From Campylobacter subantarcticus LMG 24377 (GTDB lineage: Bacteria > Campylobacterota > Campylobacteria > Campylobacterales > Campylobacteraceae), in assembly GCF_000816305.1 (NCBI RefSeq), contig NZ_CP007773.1:248001-312000 (forward strand): a stretch of 64,000 nt of DNA, written 5' to 3'. The translations under genes and the position numbers were made by a program. Below are positions 9,227-18,818 of this stretch, in pieces. The notes beneath the pieces were generated by a model. It had not been told where the DNA came from. It was given only the letters and a program-made list of their open reading frames with translations, and did not search any database. Every line of letters begins with the position of its first letter. Position 1 is the first letter of the stretch.

Positions 9227-10396
9227 ATGAACAACAAAACTAAATTAATCCACCTAGGAAGAGGTGATCAAAACGCTGAAGTAAGATCAGTCAATCCAAC
9301 CTTAATGCGTGCATCAACTATACTTTTTAAAGATCATGCAACTTGGCAAAAATACCGCGAGCAAAGAAAAACAGATCGTGTTTTAAGTTATGGTGCTAGA
9401 GGTACAGCAACTAATTTTGAACTTGAAAAACTAATTTGTGAGCTTGAAGGCGGTTATAGAGCACAACTTTTCCCAACAGGACTTGCAGCACTAGCCATGG
9501 TACTCTTAAACTATGCTAGTAAAGATGCTCATTTTTTAATTACTGATGCTATTTATGGACCTGTTAGAACAATTTGTGAGTTATTTTTAGCTAAAATGGG
9601 TATAGAAATTGACTTTTTAAAAGCTGATGCTTCTGATGTAGAAGAAAAAATTAAACCAAATACAAAATTAATCCTTTGTGAAAGCCCAGGTTCTATACTT
9701 TATGAAATCATAGATTTGCCAAAACTTTGCGAAATTGCACACAAACATAACATACCAGTAGCGATTGATAATACTTATTCAAGTGGGTATTTTTTAAATC
9801 CGCTTGAGCTTGGAGCAGATATTTCAGTGATTGCAGCGACTAAATATTTAAGTGGACATTCAGATGTAACCATGGGTATAGTAGTGATTAATGAAAAAGA
9901 ATGGAAAAATTTTGATAAATTACCAGAAGCTTTAGGATTTACCACAAGTCCTGATGATGCTTATTTAGTACTTCGTGGCATGAGAACTTTAGATGTAAGA
10001 ATGAGAGCACATGAAAAAAGTGCCGATGAGGTAGTAGAGTTTTTACAAAGTAGAAAAGAAGTTAAAACAATCTTTTATCCAAAATTAAAAACTCATCCAA
10101 ACCATGAAGTTTTTATGCGTGATCATAAAGGTGCCAATGGTATGGTAACGATTGAATTTGCAGATGGTATTTCAAAAGAACATGTTATTGAATTTGTAGA
10201 TAATTTAGAGTATTTTTCAATCGGTGCAAGTTGGGGCGGATATGAGAGTTTAGCTACGGTTACTACTCCACCAAGAACTGCTACAGATTGGAGTACTAGA
10301 GGGCCTTTTGTAAGATTTCATATAGGTCTTGAAGATAGTAAGGATTTGATCACTGATTTAAAACAAGCATTTGAAAAAATAAATTTTAAAGGATAA
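9227..10396 (+). CDS. metC: cystathionine beta-lyase-type PLP enzyme (MetC-like)
   Basis: A 389-residue Cys/Met-metabolism PLP enzyme. The Schiff-base lysine is Lys206 in ATKYLSGHSDVTMG, and the substrate-phosphate loop and the C-terminal Arg region (PFVRFHIGLED) are present. Enzymes of this family do beta- or gamma-elimination on cystathionine or related thio-amino acids, giving pyruvate and ammonia by way of an enamine. That links it to the RidA at the head of the operon. In C. jejuni NCTC 11168 the equivalent is split in two (Cj1392/Cj1393), whereas here it is full length. Confidence 0.85.
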   Translation: MNNKTKLIHLGRGDQNAEVRSVNPTLMRASTILFKDHATWQKYREQRKTDRVLSYGARGTATNFELEKLICELEGGYRAQLFPTGLAALAMVLLNYASKDAHFLITDAIYGPVRTICELFLAKMGIEIDFLKADASDVEEKIKPNTKLILCESPGSILYEIIDLPKLCEIAHKHNIPVAIDNTYSSGYFLNPLELGADISVIAATKYLSGHSDVTMGIVVINEKEWKNFDKLPEALGFTTSPDDAYLVLRGMRTLDVRMRAHEKSADEVVEFLQSRKEVKTIFYPKLKTHPNHEVFMRDHKGANGMVTIEFADGISKEHVIEFVDNLEYFSIGASWGGYESLATVTTPPRTATDWSTRGPFVRFHIGLEDSKDLITDLKQAFEKINFKG

Positions 10397-10399
10397 AAT

Positions 10400-11764
10400 A
10401 TGGGTGTGAGTGTATTTGATATGAGGTTGCTTCAAGATTCTTGGAGCACCCCTGCAATGAGAGCTATTTTTAGTGAAGAAAATAGAATTCAAAAATGGCT
10501 TGATGTAGAAGCTGCCCTGGCAAAAGCTCAAGCAAAACTTGGCATTATCCCTAATGAAGCAGCTACAGAAATAGCTAAAAAAGCTCATTATAAATTTATG
10601 GACATGGATTTTATTTTTACTGAGTTTAAAAAGACTAAACACCCTTTAGTGCCTACTGTACGTGGTTTGGAAAAAGCTTGTGAAAATGGTCTTGGCGAAT
10701 ATGTGCATTTTGGTGTAACAACACAAGATATCATTGATACAGGTATAGTTTTACAATTTAAAGAAGCTATGACTTTAATCAAGCAAGATTTAAAAGATAT
10801 AGCGAAAAATTTAGCAAAAATCGCAAAAGAGCATAAAAACACTGCAATGATGGGAAGAACCTTGGCTTTACAAGCTTTACCTATAACTTTTGGACACAAA
10901 GTTGCAATTTGGCTTAGTGAGCTTAACCGTCATTATGAAAGAATTATCGAGCTTGAAAAAAGATTATATGTAGGATTAATCGTAGGTGCAGTAGGAACTA
11001 AAGCAAGTTTGAGTGATAAAGCTAATGAAGTAGAAAAACTTACTTTAGAAAGTTTAGGTTTAGAAGTTCCTGATATCTCATGGCAACCAGCAAGAGATCG
11101 TTTCATTGAGCTTGGTTATGTTTTGGGTAATATCAATGCAACCTTTAATAAAATCGCACATCAACTTTTAATCTTAGCTCATAATGAAATCAATGAAATT
11201 GCTGAGCCTTTTGGAAAAGGTCAAGTAGGAAGCTCTACTATGCCTCATAAAAGAAATCCTGCAGTAAGTGAAAATGCAGTAACAGTAAGTAATGCTTTAA
11301 GAGCAAATATTGCAATTTTAAGTGATATAGAAAGACATGAGCATGAAAGAGATGGTCAAGTTTGGAAAATGGAATGGAAGCTTTTGCCAGAAGCCTTTTT
11401 AATGCTTTCAGTGGTATTAGCAAATATGAAATTTGTCTTTGATGGTTTAGAGGTTAAAAAAGACAAAATGCTAAAAAATCTTAACACGCTTAATGGCTTT
11501 GTATTAGCAGAACGCGTGATGTTTGCTTTGAGTGATCATTATGGTAAGCAACATGCACATGAAATTGTATATGAAAATGCTATGAGAGGTATAGAAAATC
11601 ATAAAACTTTTAAAGAAGTTTTACTTGAAGATGAGCGTGTGAATAAGGTTTTAAGTGAAAAAGACATTGATGTTTTAATGGATGCTACAACTTATGTAGG
11701 TTATGCACCAAAATTAGTTGATGAGTTCTTAGAAAAAATCGCTAATGCACCAATTCTAAAGTAG
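10400..11764 (+). CDS. adenylosuccinate lyase-type fumarate lyase, Cj1394-like
   Basis: A 454-residue fumarase/aspartase superfamily enzyme whose signature GSSTMPHKRNPAVSENAV (near residue 277) is of the PurB/carboxymuconate branch. The upstream His region (HFGVTTQDIIDTG) and C-terminal block (ERVMFALSDHYGKQHAHEIV) are present. Its position in a transporter-PLP-enzyme operon argues for a degradative lyase that releases fumarate from an N- or C-substituted succinate; a purine role cannot be excluded. It starts 3 bp after the metC-like gene with its own AAAGGA. Confidence 0.75.
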   Translation: MGVSVFDMRLLQDSWSTPAMRAIFSEENRIQKWLDVEAALAKAQAKLGIIPNEAATEIAKKAHYKFMDMDFIFTEFKKTKHPLVPTVRGLEKACENGLGEYVHFGVTTQDIIDTGIVLQFKEAMTLIKQDLKDIAKNLAKIAKEHKNTAMMGRTLALQALPITFGHKVAIWLSELNRHYERIIELEKRLYVGLIVGAVGTKASLSDKANEVEKLTLESLGLEVPDISWQPARDRFIELGYVLGNINATFNKIAHQLLILAHNEINEIAEPFGKGQVGSSTMPHKRNPAVSENAVTVSNALRANIAILSDIERHEHERDGQVWKMEWKLLPEAFLMLSVVLANMKFVFDGLEVKKDKMLKNLNTLNGFVLAERVMFALSDHYGKQHAHEIVYENAMRGIENHKTFKEVLLEDERVNKVLSEKDIDVLMDATTYVGYAPKLVDEFLEKIANAPILK

Positions 11765-11770
11765 GAAAAA

Positions 11771-13111
11771 ATGTATTTAAGTGAAAAACTAGCCGAATTT
11801 ATCGTAAATTTAGACTATGAAGCTATTCCTGGTGAAGTAAAGCAAAGAGCAAAAGAGCTTATGCTTGATGCACTAGGAACAGCCCTAGCTGCTAAAAATG
11901 AAGCTTGTGTTTTAAACGCAACTAAGGCTTTTGAAGCTTTAAGCGTAAATCCTAGTGAAAAAATTTGGAGTGAGGATAAAAAGCTTGATGTAATTTATGC
12001 TGCGATGGTAAATGCTATTGCAGCACATGCCCTTGATTTTGATGATACTCATACTGAAGCTATTTTACACGCTAGTGCTATTTTAACTCCACTTTGTTTA
12101 ACTTATGGATTTAGCGTAAGTAAAGATGGAAAGAAAGTTTTGAAAGCTTTTATAGTGGGTTGGGAAATTGCTGCTAGAGTGGGTATAGCAAGCAAAGGAA
12201 GTTTCCACAAACGCGGCTTTCATACTACAGCTATAGCAGGAATTTTTGGTAGTGTGGTTGCAGGTTGTGTTTTGCTTGATTTAAATAAAGAGCAAATTAT
12301 CAATGCACTGGGTTTAGCAGGAAGTTTTGCAAGTGGGGTAAATGAGTTTTTATCCAATGGTTCTAATTCTAAAGTTTTACACATAGCTAATGCTTTGAAA
12401 AATGGAATTTTAGTAGCAAATTTCGTAAAAGCTAACATGAGCGGTCCTTTAAGTATATTTGAAGGAAGGGATAATGTCTTTAGAACTTTTGGTTTAGAAG
12501 ATGAATGTGATAAAAATGAACTTTGCAAGGGCTTGAATGAAATTTGGCAAGTAATGCAAGTATCATTAAAACCTTATCCAAGTTGTCATTTTGCGCATGG
12601 GCTTATTGATTGTGCTATGAGCTTAAGAAATGATGGCTTAAAAGCACAAGATATCAAAAGTTTGCATTGTTTTGTAGATGAGGTGCCAATTTCATTTATC
12701 TGTGATCCAATCGAAGCAAAATACACTCCACAAAGTGCTTATGCAGCCAAATTTTCCATGCCTTTTTTAATGGCTTTGGCATTTTTTGATGGCAAAATTA
12801 CTTTAAAATCTTATGAAAATTTAAATAGAGCCGAAGTGATAGAATTTGCTAAAAAAATTAGCTATGAAAAGAAAAAATCTAGTGGTTTTCCTAAATACTT
12901 TCCAGGACATTTAGAAGCTGTTTTAAATGATGGAAGAGTAATTAAAAAAGATGTACTGATTAATAAAGGAAATTTTGATAATCCTTTAAGTTTTGATGAA
13001 TTAAAAGATAAATTTCTTTCTAATGCTAGCATAGCACTTTCTTTAGAAAAGGCTGAGGAATTAGTCAAAAAGCTTCAAAATTTAGAAAATCTAAATGATT
13101 TTGATTTCTAG
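11771..13111 (+). CDS. MmgE/PrpD family protein
   Basis: A 446-residue cytoplasmic protein of the 2-methylcitrate dehydratase / cis-aconitate decarboxylase / iminodisuccinate epimerase family. Visible are the N-terminal helical block (AIAAHALDFDDTHTEAILHAS near residue 80, with the active-site DDTH), FHKRGFHTTAIAGIFG near 140 and KPYPSCHFAHG near 270. Family members dehydrate, decarboxylate or racemise tri- and dicarboxylic acids. It ends the ridA operon, just before a hairpin terminator. The gene at this place in C. jejuni NCTC 11168 (Cj1395) is a pseudogene. The iminodisuccinate epimerase activity known in this family would fit an amino-dicarboxylate pathway. Confidence 0.85.
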   Translation: MYLSEKLAEFIVNLDYEAIPGEVKQRAKELMLDALGTALAAKNEACVLNATKAFEALSVNPSEKIWSEDKKLDVIYAAMVNAIAAHALDFDDTHTEAILHASAILTPLCLTYGFSVSKDGKKVLKAFIVGWEIAARVGIASKGSFHKRGFHTTAIAGIFGSVVAGCVLLDLNKEQIINALGLAGSFASGVNEFLSNGSNSKVLHIANALKNGILVANFVKANMSGPLSIFEGRDNVFRTFGLEDECDKNELCKGLNEIWQVMQVSLKPYPSCHFAHGLIDCAMSLRNDGLKAQDIKSLHCFVDEVPISFICDPIEAKYTPQSAYAAKFSMPFLMALAFFDGKITLKSYENLNRAEVIEFAKKISYEKKKSSGFPKYFPGHLEAVLNDGRVIKKDVLINKGNFDNPLSFDELKDKFLSNASIALSLEKAEELVKKLQNLENLNDFDF

Positions 13112-13140
13112 CAATCTCATTTTTTGAGATTGCTTATTAT
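13111..13140 (+). terminator. Rho-independent terminator of the ridA operon
   Basis: GCAATCTCA (13111-13119) pairs perfectly with TGAGATTGC (13125-13133) around a T-rich loop, followed by TTATTATTTT. It overlaps the last base of the MmgE/PrpD stop codon. Confidence 0.8.
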
Positions 13141-13168
13141 TTTAAAAAAGAAATAATTTAATTTTTTA

Positions 13169-13174
13169 TATAAT
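13169..13174 (+). promoter_or_regulatory. -10 element upstream of the decayed feoAB
   Basis: TATAAT lies 29 bp before the feoA ATG, and a good AAGGAAA site precedes the start. The promoter therefore looks intact although both genes behind it are broken. Confidence 0.5.
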
Positions 13175-13203
13175 GTTTTATCTTAGTTTTTGTAAGGAAA
13201 AAC

Positions 13204-13426
13204 ATGACTTTAGATGCATTAAAAGATAATGAAGAAGCTATTATAGTAGGCTTTAATGCTGATAAACAACAATAAGTAAGATTTTTTAGTTTTAGTTTTG
13301 CTGAAAATCAAAAAAATACGATCTTCTATAGCAAATTCTACTATTATGGTAGAACTTGATGTAACTTGCGTGATTTTGCGTTCAAGTGAAGCAAAAATCA
13401 TAGAAATTACAAAAGAGTTAAAATGA
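13204..13426 (+). pseudogene. feoA: decayed feoA (ferrous iron transport protein A)
   Basis: The first 22 codons (MTLDALKDNEEAIIVGFNADKQ) read as the start of a Campylobacter FeoA-like SH3 protein, then a TAA follows. Homology resumes in other frames: RFFSFSFAENQ, then MVELDVTCVILRSSEAKIIEI. That means at least one stop and one frameshift. The broken frame still ends with an ATGA overlap into feoB, showing the ancestral translational coupling. Confidence 0.8.
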
Positions 13427-15432
13427 GACAAAGTACCATTGCTTTAGTAGGTCAACCTAATGTGTGTAAGAGTTTATTGATTAATGCGCTATGTAAAGCC
13501 AATATGAAAGTAGGTAATTTTAGTGGAGTAGCAGTAAAAAAAGCTGAAGCTAGAGTGTTTTAAAAAAACTATGAGATGAAATTGATTGATTTGCTAGGAA
13601 CTTATGCTTTAGATGGCTATAGCGAAGAGGAAGAAATCACAAAAGAATTTTTCAAAAAGTCGATATGATCTTGTGGTGAATGTGCTTGATTCTACAAATT
13701 TGGAGTGTAATTTGATTTTGAGTGCATTTTTATAGAGGCTAAAATCAAAATATTATGGCTTTAAATATGCAAGATGAAGCTAAAATGAGAGTTTTAGTAT
13801 AGATTTTAAAATTTTATCTCAACTTGTAAATATACCTTGTCTTGGCGTGTGCGCTAAAACTAAAGAAAATCTAGATGCACTTTTGGATTTAATCATTTCA
13901 ACCCATGAAGCTAAATTTGAAGCTAAAGAGCGTGTTTATAGCGATATCATAGAAGAAGAACTTACAAAAAATAAGTGAATTTTTAAAACAAAATGAAATT
14001 ACTTATTTGAATTATTCTACAAAATATTTAGTGCTTGCTTTACTTAAAAATGATGTAAATATAAGCACTTCATAAGCTTTAAGGAAAATACTTGATGAAG
14101 TTTTAGAAAAAATTTATATGGTATATCATAGCAAAGATATGGAAAGTATTTTTAAAGAAGAGCTGATTGCTTTTGCAAATGGTATATGTACTAAGGTTTT
14201 AAGCAAGGGTATTAAGTATAAAAATCATACCAAAGAAATAGATTCTATTTTAATCAATAAATTTTTAGAAATTCCTATGTTTTTATTTTTTATGTGGGTT
14301 TTGTTTTAACTAACCTTTACCTTAGGTCAAATCCCCATGGATTATATTGAAAATTTTTTGCTTTTTTTAGGAAATAGGGTAAAAGATAATATTAGTAATG
14401 AAATTATCGCTTCTGCTTTGGCTGATGGAATTTTGAGCAGTGTTGGTGTGGTTGTGACTTTTTTACCTAATGTTGTGATTTTATTTTTGGCATAGCTTTA
14501 CTTGAAACAACTGGATATGTGGTTCGTGTTATGTTTTTATTTTATGGAATTTTATGTAAAATTGGTTTGCATGGCAAAAGCTTTATTCTTTTAATCACTG
14601 GTTTTGGTTGTTCTGTGTCTGCATTTATGACTACAAGAACTCTGAAAAATAAAAAAGATCGATTGTATTATTAATTTTTATGAGTTGTGGTGCAAGGCTT
14701 CCTGCATATGTGCTTTTTATTGGAGTATTTTTTCCTGCTGAAGTGACTGGAAATTATCTTTTTGGAATTTACTTTTTGGGTGCTTTTTTTGGATTCGATC
14801 GCAGCTAAAATTTTAAGAATGAGTGCTTTTAGAGGATAAGATGAACCTTTTGTTATGGAAATGCCATAATATAGAATGCCTAATTAGAATTTGGTATGGT
14901 TTATGGTGTTTAATAAAGCAAAAATGTATTTAAAAAAGTAGGTGCTTTTATTTTGACAGCTTCTTTGCTTATTTGGTTTGCGAGTAATTTTCCTATACAA
15001 GAAGATAAAACTCATAATGCATTAAGTCAAGAACTTCAGATAGAAAAAAGCTTCCTAGGAGAATTTGGAAAAGCAATAGAACCGGTATTTGCATCACTTG
15101 GTTTTGATTGGAGGTTGAGTGTTTTATTGGTGAGTGGTTTAGCTGCTAAAGAAGTGATGATTTCCATCATGGATGTGCTTTATTCTTTAGGTGATGAAGT
15201 TGATGAGACAAATTTAAATTTACAAGAAGCTATAAAAGAAAACATCCCATTTAGTACAGCAGTTGCTTTTATACTTTTTGTTATGATTTATAATCCTTGC
15301 TTTGCAGCAACTATAGTTTTTGCTAAAGAAGCAGGAAATAAAAAATATGCATGGTATCTTTTTATATTTACATCTTTATGTGTGTATTTAATTGCTTTTG
15401 TAGGGATTAATATTGCAAAATTGATAATTTAA
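13423..15432 (+). pseudogene. feoB: decayed feoB (ferrous iron transporter)
   Basis: FeoB is the GTP-dependent inner-membrane Fe(II) transporter. Here it survives only as pieces. The G1 motif reads GQPNVCKS (Gly to Cys) and there is an in-frame TAA at 13561. The next motif reads DLLGTYAL in place of DLPGTYAL. Frame changes follow near 13660 and 14490, and a TAA at 14307 stands where CAA (Gln) is expected. Two readable fragments remain: 14118-14309, the start of the membrane part, and 14953-15432, the C-terminal membrane part ending GINIAKLII. Many independent lesions make this an old loss rather than a sequencing error. No intact gene lies in the 13427-15447 interval. Confidence 0.9.
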
Positions 15433-15452
15433 TCATTTTTATGATGATTAAA
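15428..15452. terminator. hairpin between converging feoB remnant and tenA
   Basis: TTTAATCAT (15428-15436) pairs with ATGATTAAA (15444-15452) around a short loop, and each end is AT-rich. It can serve both converging transcripts. Confidence 0.5.
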
Positions 15453-16113
15453 TTTCCATTTTTTGCTCTAAAGAGTGTTGCCAAAAAGCTACTTCAAGTC
15501 TTACTGTGGTGTAAAAAATTTCGTTTAATTTTTTAAATTTTTCTTCACTAATGCTATTTGCATAAGAATTAAAAAAGTCTTTAAATTCTTTAATTTCATC
15601 TTGAAATTCTTTACCCGCATAGGTTAAAATCCACTCTTTGTAAGGATGATTTTCTAAGCTTTTTTCATTAAGTCCTTTATAAATTTCTTCTCCTATATAT
15701 GCATAGCCTATAGCACAAGCACTCAAAGCACATAGCATATCTAAATAATCTCCATTTTGCCCCACACTTAGCAAATATCTTGTATAAGCAATATTAGTTA
15801 AACTTTCATCTTTATAGTCAAGTTTTTCTACATCAATACCTAGCTTTAAAATACTTCTATGAAGCTCTAATTCTCCTTCTAAAGTGTAGTTTTGATTTTT
15901 AATGGCAAATTGAATTTCTTTAGCATTGTTTGCATTTAAAGCAAGCAAAGCATAGCATTTTGCGTAATTATTTAAAAAGATATAATCTTGTTTAAGATAA
16001 AACAAAAATACATCTTTTTCTAAAGTGCCATTTTGAAGTTTTTTTACAAATTCATGATGGATGTATTGTTCCCAAGTTTTTTTATTTTCTTTTATAAGTT
16101 TATCTAAAAGCAT
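15448..16113 (-). CDS. tenA: TenA-family aminopyrimidine aminohydrolase / thiaminase II
   Basis: A 221-residue all-helical TenA protein that salvages thiamine breakdown products by hydrolysing aminopyrimidines. Family features are FLFYLKQDYIFLNNYAKCYALL near residue 38, the catalytic Cys in the segment ALSACAIGYAYIGEEI (about residue 133), YKEWILTYAGKEFQ near 158 and the C-terminal VRLEVAFWQHSL. I placed the start at the ATG (16113), which has AAAGGT upstream; a TTG one codon earlier is possible. It is transcribed toward the feoB remnant. Confidence 0.9.
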   Translation of the reverse strand: MLLDKLIKENKKTWEQYIHHEFVKKLQNGTLEKDVFLFYLKQDYIFLNNYAKCYALLALNANNAKEIQFAIKNQNYTLEGELELHRSILKLGIDVEKLDYKDESLTNIAYTRYLLSVGQNGDYLDMLCALSACAIGYAYIGEEIYKGLNEKSLENHPYKEWILTYAGKEFQDEIKEFKDFFNSYANSISEEKFKKLNEIFYTTVRLEVAFWQHSLEQKMEI

Positions 16114-16223
16114 CAATTACCTTTGCTAAAATTTTTAAGCTTTTATTTAAACACAGATAATTAAATTTTTCGTAATAATCTTTAATTTTTAACTTTTTAA
16201 ACAAGAAATTTATTTTTTTATTG

Positions 16224-16256
16224 TAAAATGTGGTTTAATTTTTTAAACTAGGAGAT
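16224..16256 (+). promoter_or_regulatory. promoter and leader of acpP
   Basis: An extended -10 (TGTAAAAT, hexamer 16224-16229) stands 32 bp before acpP. It is followed by a small inverted repeat GTTTAA-TTTT-TTAAAC (16233-16248) and a TAGGAGA ribosome site. The inverted repeat may be chance in this AT-rich stretch. Confidence 0.45.
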
Positions 16257-16260
16257 AAAA

Positions 16261-16494
16261 ATGGCAATTTTTGATGATGTAAAAAAAGTAGTTGTTGAGC
16301 AACTTAGTGTTGATGAAGATGCAGTTAAAATGGAATCTAAAATCATTGAAGACTTAGGTGCGGATTCTTTAGATGTTGTTGAATTAGTTATGGCTTTAGA
16401 AGAAAAATTTGATGTAGAAATTCCAGACAGTGATGCTGAAAAACTAGTAAAAATCGAAGACGTGGTTAATTATATAGAAAATCTTCAAAAATAA
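16261..16494 (+). CDS. acpP: acyl carrier protein
   Basis: The 77-residue acidic carrier for growing fatty acyl chains. The phosphopantetheine attachment serine is in the invariant [15 protein letters not shown] motif (Ser near residue 38). Length and helices match bacterial AcpP. It starts the acpP-fabF-accA fatty-acid cluster, the same order as in C. jejuni, with a strong TAGGAG site. Confidence 0.98.
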   Translation: MAIFDDVKKVVVEQLSVDEDAVKMESKIIEDLGADSLDVVELVMALEEKFDVEIPDSDAEKLVKIEDVVNYIENLQK

Positions 16495-16520
16495 TTTTAA
16501 TTTTTAATAAGGAGTGCGGT

Positions 16521-17735
16521 TTGAAACGCGTTGTAGTAACAGGTATAGGAATGATCAATGCTCTTGGCCTAGATAAAGATAACTCATTTAAAGCAATTTG
16601 TGATGGTAAAAGTGGCGTTGATAAAATCACTCTTTTTGATACCACTGATTTTCCGGTGCAAATTGCTGCTGAAGTGAAAAATTTTGATCCTTTAAGTGTT
16701 TGTGATGCTAAAGAGGTTAAAAAGATAGATCGTTTTATACAACTTGGTATTAAAGCAGCAAAAGAAGCTATGGAAGATGCTAAATTTGATGAAACTTTAA
16801 ACAAAGAAGAATTTGGTGTAGTTTCAGCAGCTGGTATAGGTGGTTTACCAAATATAGAAAAAAATTCTGTTACTTGCGCACAGCGTGGACCACGCAAAAT
16901 TACTCCTTTTTTCATACCATCAGCTTTAGTTAACATGCTTGGTGGGATTATTTCAATCGAGCATGGATTACAAGGACCAAATATCTCATGCGTGACTGCT
17001 TGTGCAGCAGGAACTCATGCTATAGGCGAAGCTTATAAAAGCATAGCTTTAGGCAATGCAGATAAAATGCTTGTAGTAGGTGCTGAAGCAGCTATTTGTG
17101 CTGTGGGTATTGGCGGGTTTGCTGCTATGAAAGCTCTTTCTACTAGAAATGATGATCCAGCTAAAGCTTCAAGACCATTTGACAAAGAAAGAGATGGTTT
17201 TGTGATGGGTGAGGGTGCTGGTGCTTTAGTGTTTGAAGAATATGAAGCTGCTAAAAAGCGTGGAGCTAAAATTTATGCTGAGTTAGTAGGTTTTGGCGAA
17301 AGTGCAGATGCACATCATATCACTTCGCCTACTTTAGAAGGGCCATTGCGTGCTATGAAAAAAGCTTTAAAAATGGCAGGAAATCCAAAAGTAGATTATA
17401 TTAATGCACACGGAACTTCTACTCCGGTAAATGATAAAAATGAAACAGCAGCTATTAAAGAGCTTTTCAAAGATCAAATTCCTTTAGTTAGTTCTACAAA
17501 AGGTCAAACAGGCCATTGTTTGGGTGCTGCTGGTGCTATTGAGGCTGTTATTTCTTTAATGGCACTTGATCAAGGTGTATTGCCACCAACTATCAATCAA
17601 ATCGTAGCAGATGAAAACTGTGATCTTGATTATATACCAAATATTGCAAGAAAAAGCGAAGTTAATGTAGTAATGAGCAATTCTTTCGGTTTTGGTGGAA
17701 CAAATGGTTGTGTGATTTTCAAAAAAGTAGATTAA
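16521..17735 (+). CDS. fabF: beta-ketoacyl-ACP synthase II
   Basis: A 404-residue condensing enzyme for fatty-acid elongation. The active-site Cys is in [16 protein letters not shown] (near residue 160), and the two catalytic His residues are in [12 protein letters not shown] (near 295) and [13 protein letters not shown] (near 330). C-terminal [15 protein letters not shown] is conserved. It begins with TTG (product starts [11 protein letters not shown]) behind an AAGGAG site, 26 bp after acpP, and is followed by accA with 1 bp between them. Confidence 0.97.
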   Translation: MKRVVVTGIGMINALGLDKDNSFKAICDGKSGVDKITLFDTTDFPVQIAAEVKNFDPLSVCDAKEVKKIDRFIQLGIKAAKEAMEDAKFDETLNKEEFGVVSAAGIGGLPNIEKNSVTCAQRGPRKITPFFIPSALVNMLGGIISIEHGLQGPNISCVTACAAGTHAIGEAYKSIALGNADKMLVVGAEAAICAVGIGGFAAMKALSTRNDDPAKASRPFDKERDGFVMGEGAGALVFEEYEAAKKRGAKIYAELVGFGESADAHHITSPTLEGPLRAMKKALKMAGNPKVDYINAHGTSTPVNDKNETAAIKELFKDQIPLVSSTKGQTGHCLGAAGAIEAVISLMALDQGVLPPTINQIVADENCDLDYIPNIARKSEVNVVMSNSFGFGGTNGCVIFKKVD

Positions 17736-17736
17736 T

Positions 17737-18672
17737 ATGGCTTCTTATTTAGATTTTGAAAAAAATATTCAGCAAATTGATGAAGATTTAACAAATGCTA
17801 AAATCAAAGGTGATGATGAAGCAGTAAAAATTTTAGAAAAAAATCTTGAAAAAGAAACTCAAAAAGTTTATAAAAATTTAAGTGATTATCAGCGCTTACA
17901 GCTTGCAAGACATCCTGATCGTCCTTATGCACTTGATTATATTCAAGCTATATTAAGTGATGCTTATGAAATTCATGGTGATCGTGCTTTTAGGGATGAT
18001 CCTGCTATTGTGTGTTATGCAGGTTATATAGGTGGGAAAAAAATTATTGTTATAGGTGAACAAAAAGGTAGGGGTACTAAAGATAAGCTTCATAGAAATT
18101 TTGGTATGCCTCATCCTGAAGGTTATAGAAAAGCTCTTAGAGTAGCAAAAATGGCTGAAAAATTTGACATACCAGTGTTATTTTTGGTGGATACTCCGGG
18201 TGCTTACCCAGGTGTGGGTGCTGAAGAACGTGGTCAAAGTGAAGCTATAGCTAGAAATTTATATGAATTAAGTGCTCTTAAAACAATCACTATAGCAGTG
18301 GTTATAGGTGAAGGTGGAAGTGGTGGTGCTTTGGCTATAGGTGTTGCAGATAAATTAGCTATGATGAAAAATTCAGTTTTTTCTGTGATTTCACCTGAGG
18401 GTTGTGCGGCTATTTTATGGAATGATCCATCAAAAAGTGAAGCTGCTACTAAAGCAATGAAAGTAACTGCTGATGATTTAAAAACTCAAGGTTTAATAGA
18501 TGATGTCATCGAAGAGCCAATGAGTGGAGCTCATAGAGATAAAGAAAATGCGATTAAAAATTTAAGTGATTATGTGTTAAATGCTTTAAATGAGTTGGAA
18601 AAACATGACAAACGCGAATTAGCTGCATTAAGAATGCAAAAAATCTTTAAATTTGGAGCTTTTTCTGAATGA
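17737..18672 (+). CDS. accA: acetyl-CoA carboxylase carboxyltransferase subunit alpha
   Basis: A 311-residue AccA; with AccD it transfers CO2 from biotin to acetyl-CoA to make malonyl-CoA. Diagnostic segments are [11 protein letters not shown] (about residue 57), [30 protein letters not shown] (about 150) and [15 protein letters not shown] (about 190, oxyanion-hole glycines). It ends the acpP-fabF-accA cluster, which supplies malonyl-CoA and carrier for the same pathway. Confidence 0.97.
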   Translation: MASYLDFEKNIQQIDEDLTNAKIKGDDEAVKILEKNLEKETQKVYKNLSDYQRLQLARHPDRPYALDYIQAILSDAYEIHGDRAFRDDPAIVCYAGYIGGKKIIVIGEQKGRGTKDKLHRNFGMPHPEGYRKALRVAKMAEKFDIPVLFLVDTPGAYPGVGAEERGQSEAIARNLYELSALKTITIAVVIGEGGSGGALAIGVADKLAMMKNSVFSVISPEGCAAILWNDPSKSEAATKAMKVTADDLKTQGLIDDVIEEPMSGAHRDKENAIKNLSDYVLNALNELEKHDKRELAALRMQKIFKFGAFSE

Positions 18673-18673
18673 C

Positions 18674-18689
18674 TTGCATTTTTATGCAA
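18674..18689 (+). terminator. weak hairpin after accA
   Basis: TTGCAT-TTTT-ATGCAA, a 6-bp stem right behind the accA stop, then AT-rich sequence without a clean T-run. It may act as a weak terminator before the tRNA gene. Confidence 0.4.
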
Positions 18690-18717
18690 ATTTCAACTTA
18701 TTTTAAAAAAACTCTTG

Positions 18718-18723
18718 TATAAT
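18718..18723 (+). promoter_or_regulatory. -10 element of the tRNA-Phe gene
   Basis: TATAAT in the context TTGTATAAT (extended -10) lies 18 bp before the mature 5' end of the tRNA. Confidence 0.6.
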
Positions 18724-18740
18724 TACAACTTCAATTCAGT

Positions 18741-18816
18741 GGTTGGATAGCTCAGTCGGTAGAGCAGCAGACTGAAAATCTGCGTGTCGGCAGTTCGATT
18801 CTGCCTCTAACCACCA
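18741..18816 (+). tRNA. tRNA-Phe (GAA)
   Basis: 76 nt folding as a full cloverleaf. The acceptor GGTTGGA pairs with TCTAACC (one G-U), the D-arm is GCTC...GAGC, the anticodon GAA is at 18774-18776, the T-loop is TTCGATT and CCA is encoded at the 3' end. It follows the accA gene. tRNA genes are common integration points, but no integrase or att duplication is seen here. Confidence 0.97.
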
Positions 18817-18818
18817 TT

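Noticed and set aside
14118-15432. Treating the 63- and 159-codon frames as separate real genes
   Set aside because: Both are pieces of one feoB, with the intervening sequence also showing FeoB homology in shifted frames.
16466-16936. 156-codon minus-strand frame across the acpP/fabF junction
   Set aside because: Antisense to fabF, which is certain from its active-site motifs; no ribosome site and no recognisable protein.
18741-18816. tRNA-Phe as attachment site of an integrated element
   Set aside because: No integrase, no duplicated tRNA 3' end and no mobility genes are seen nearby. The adjacent capsule locus has the normal kps order.
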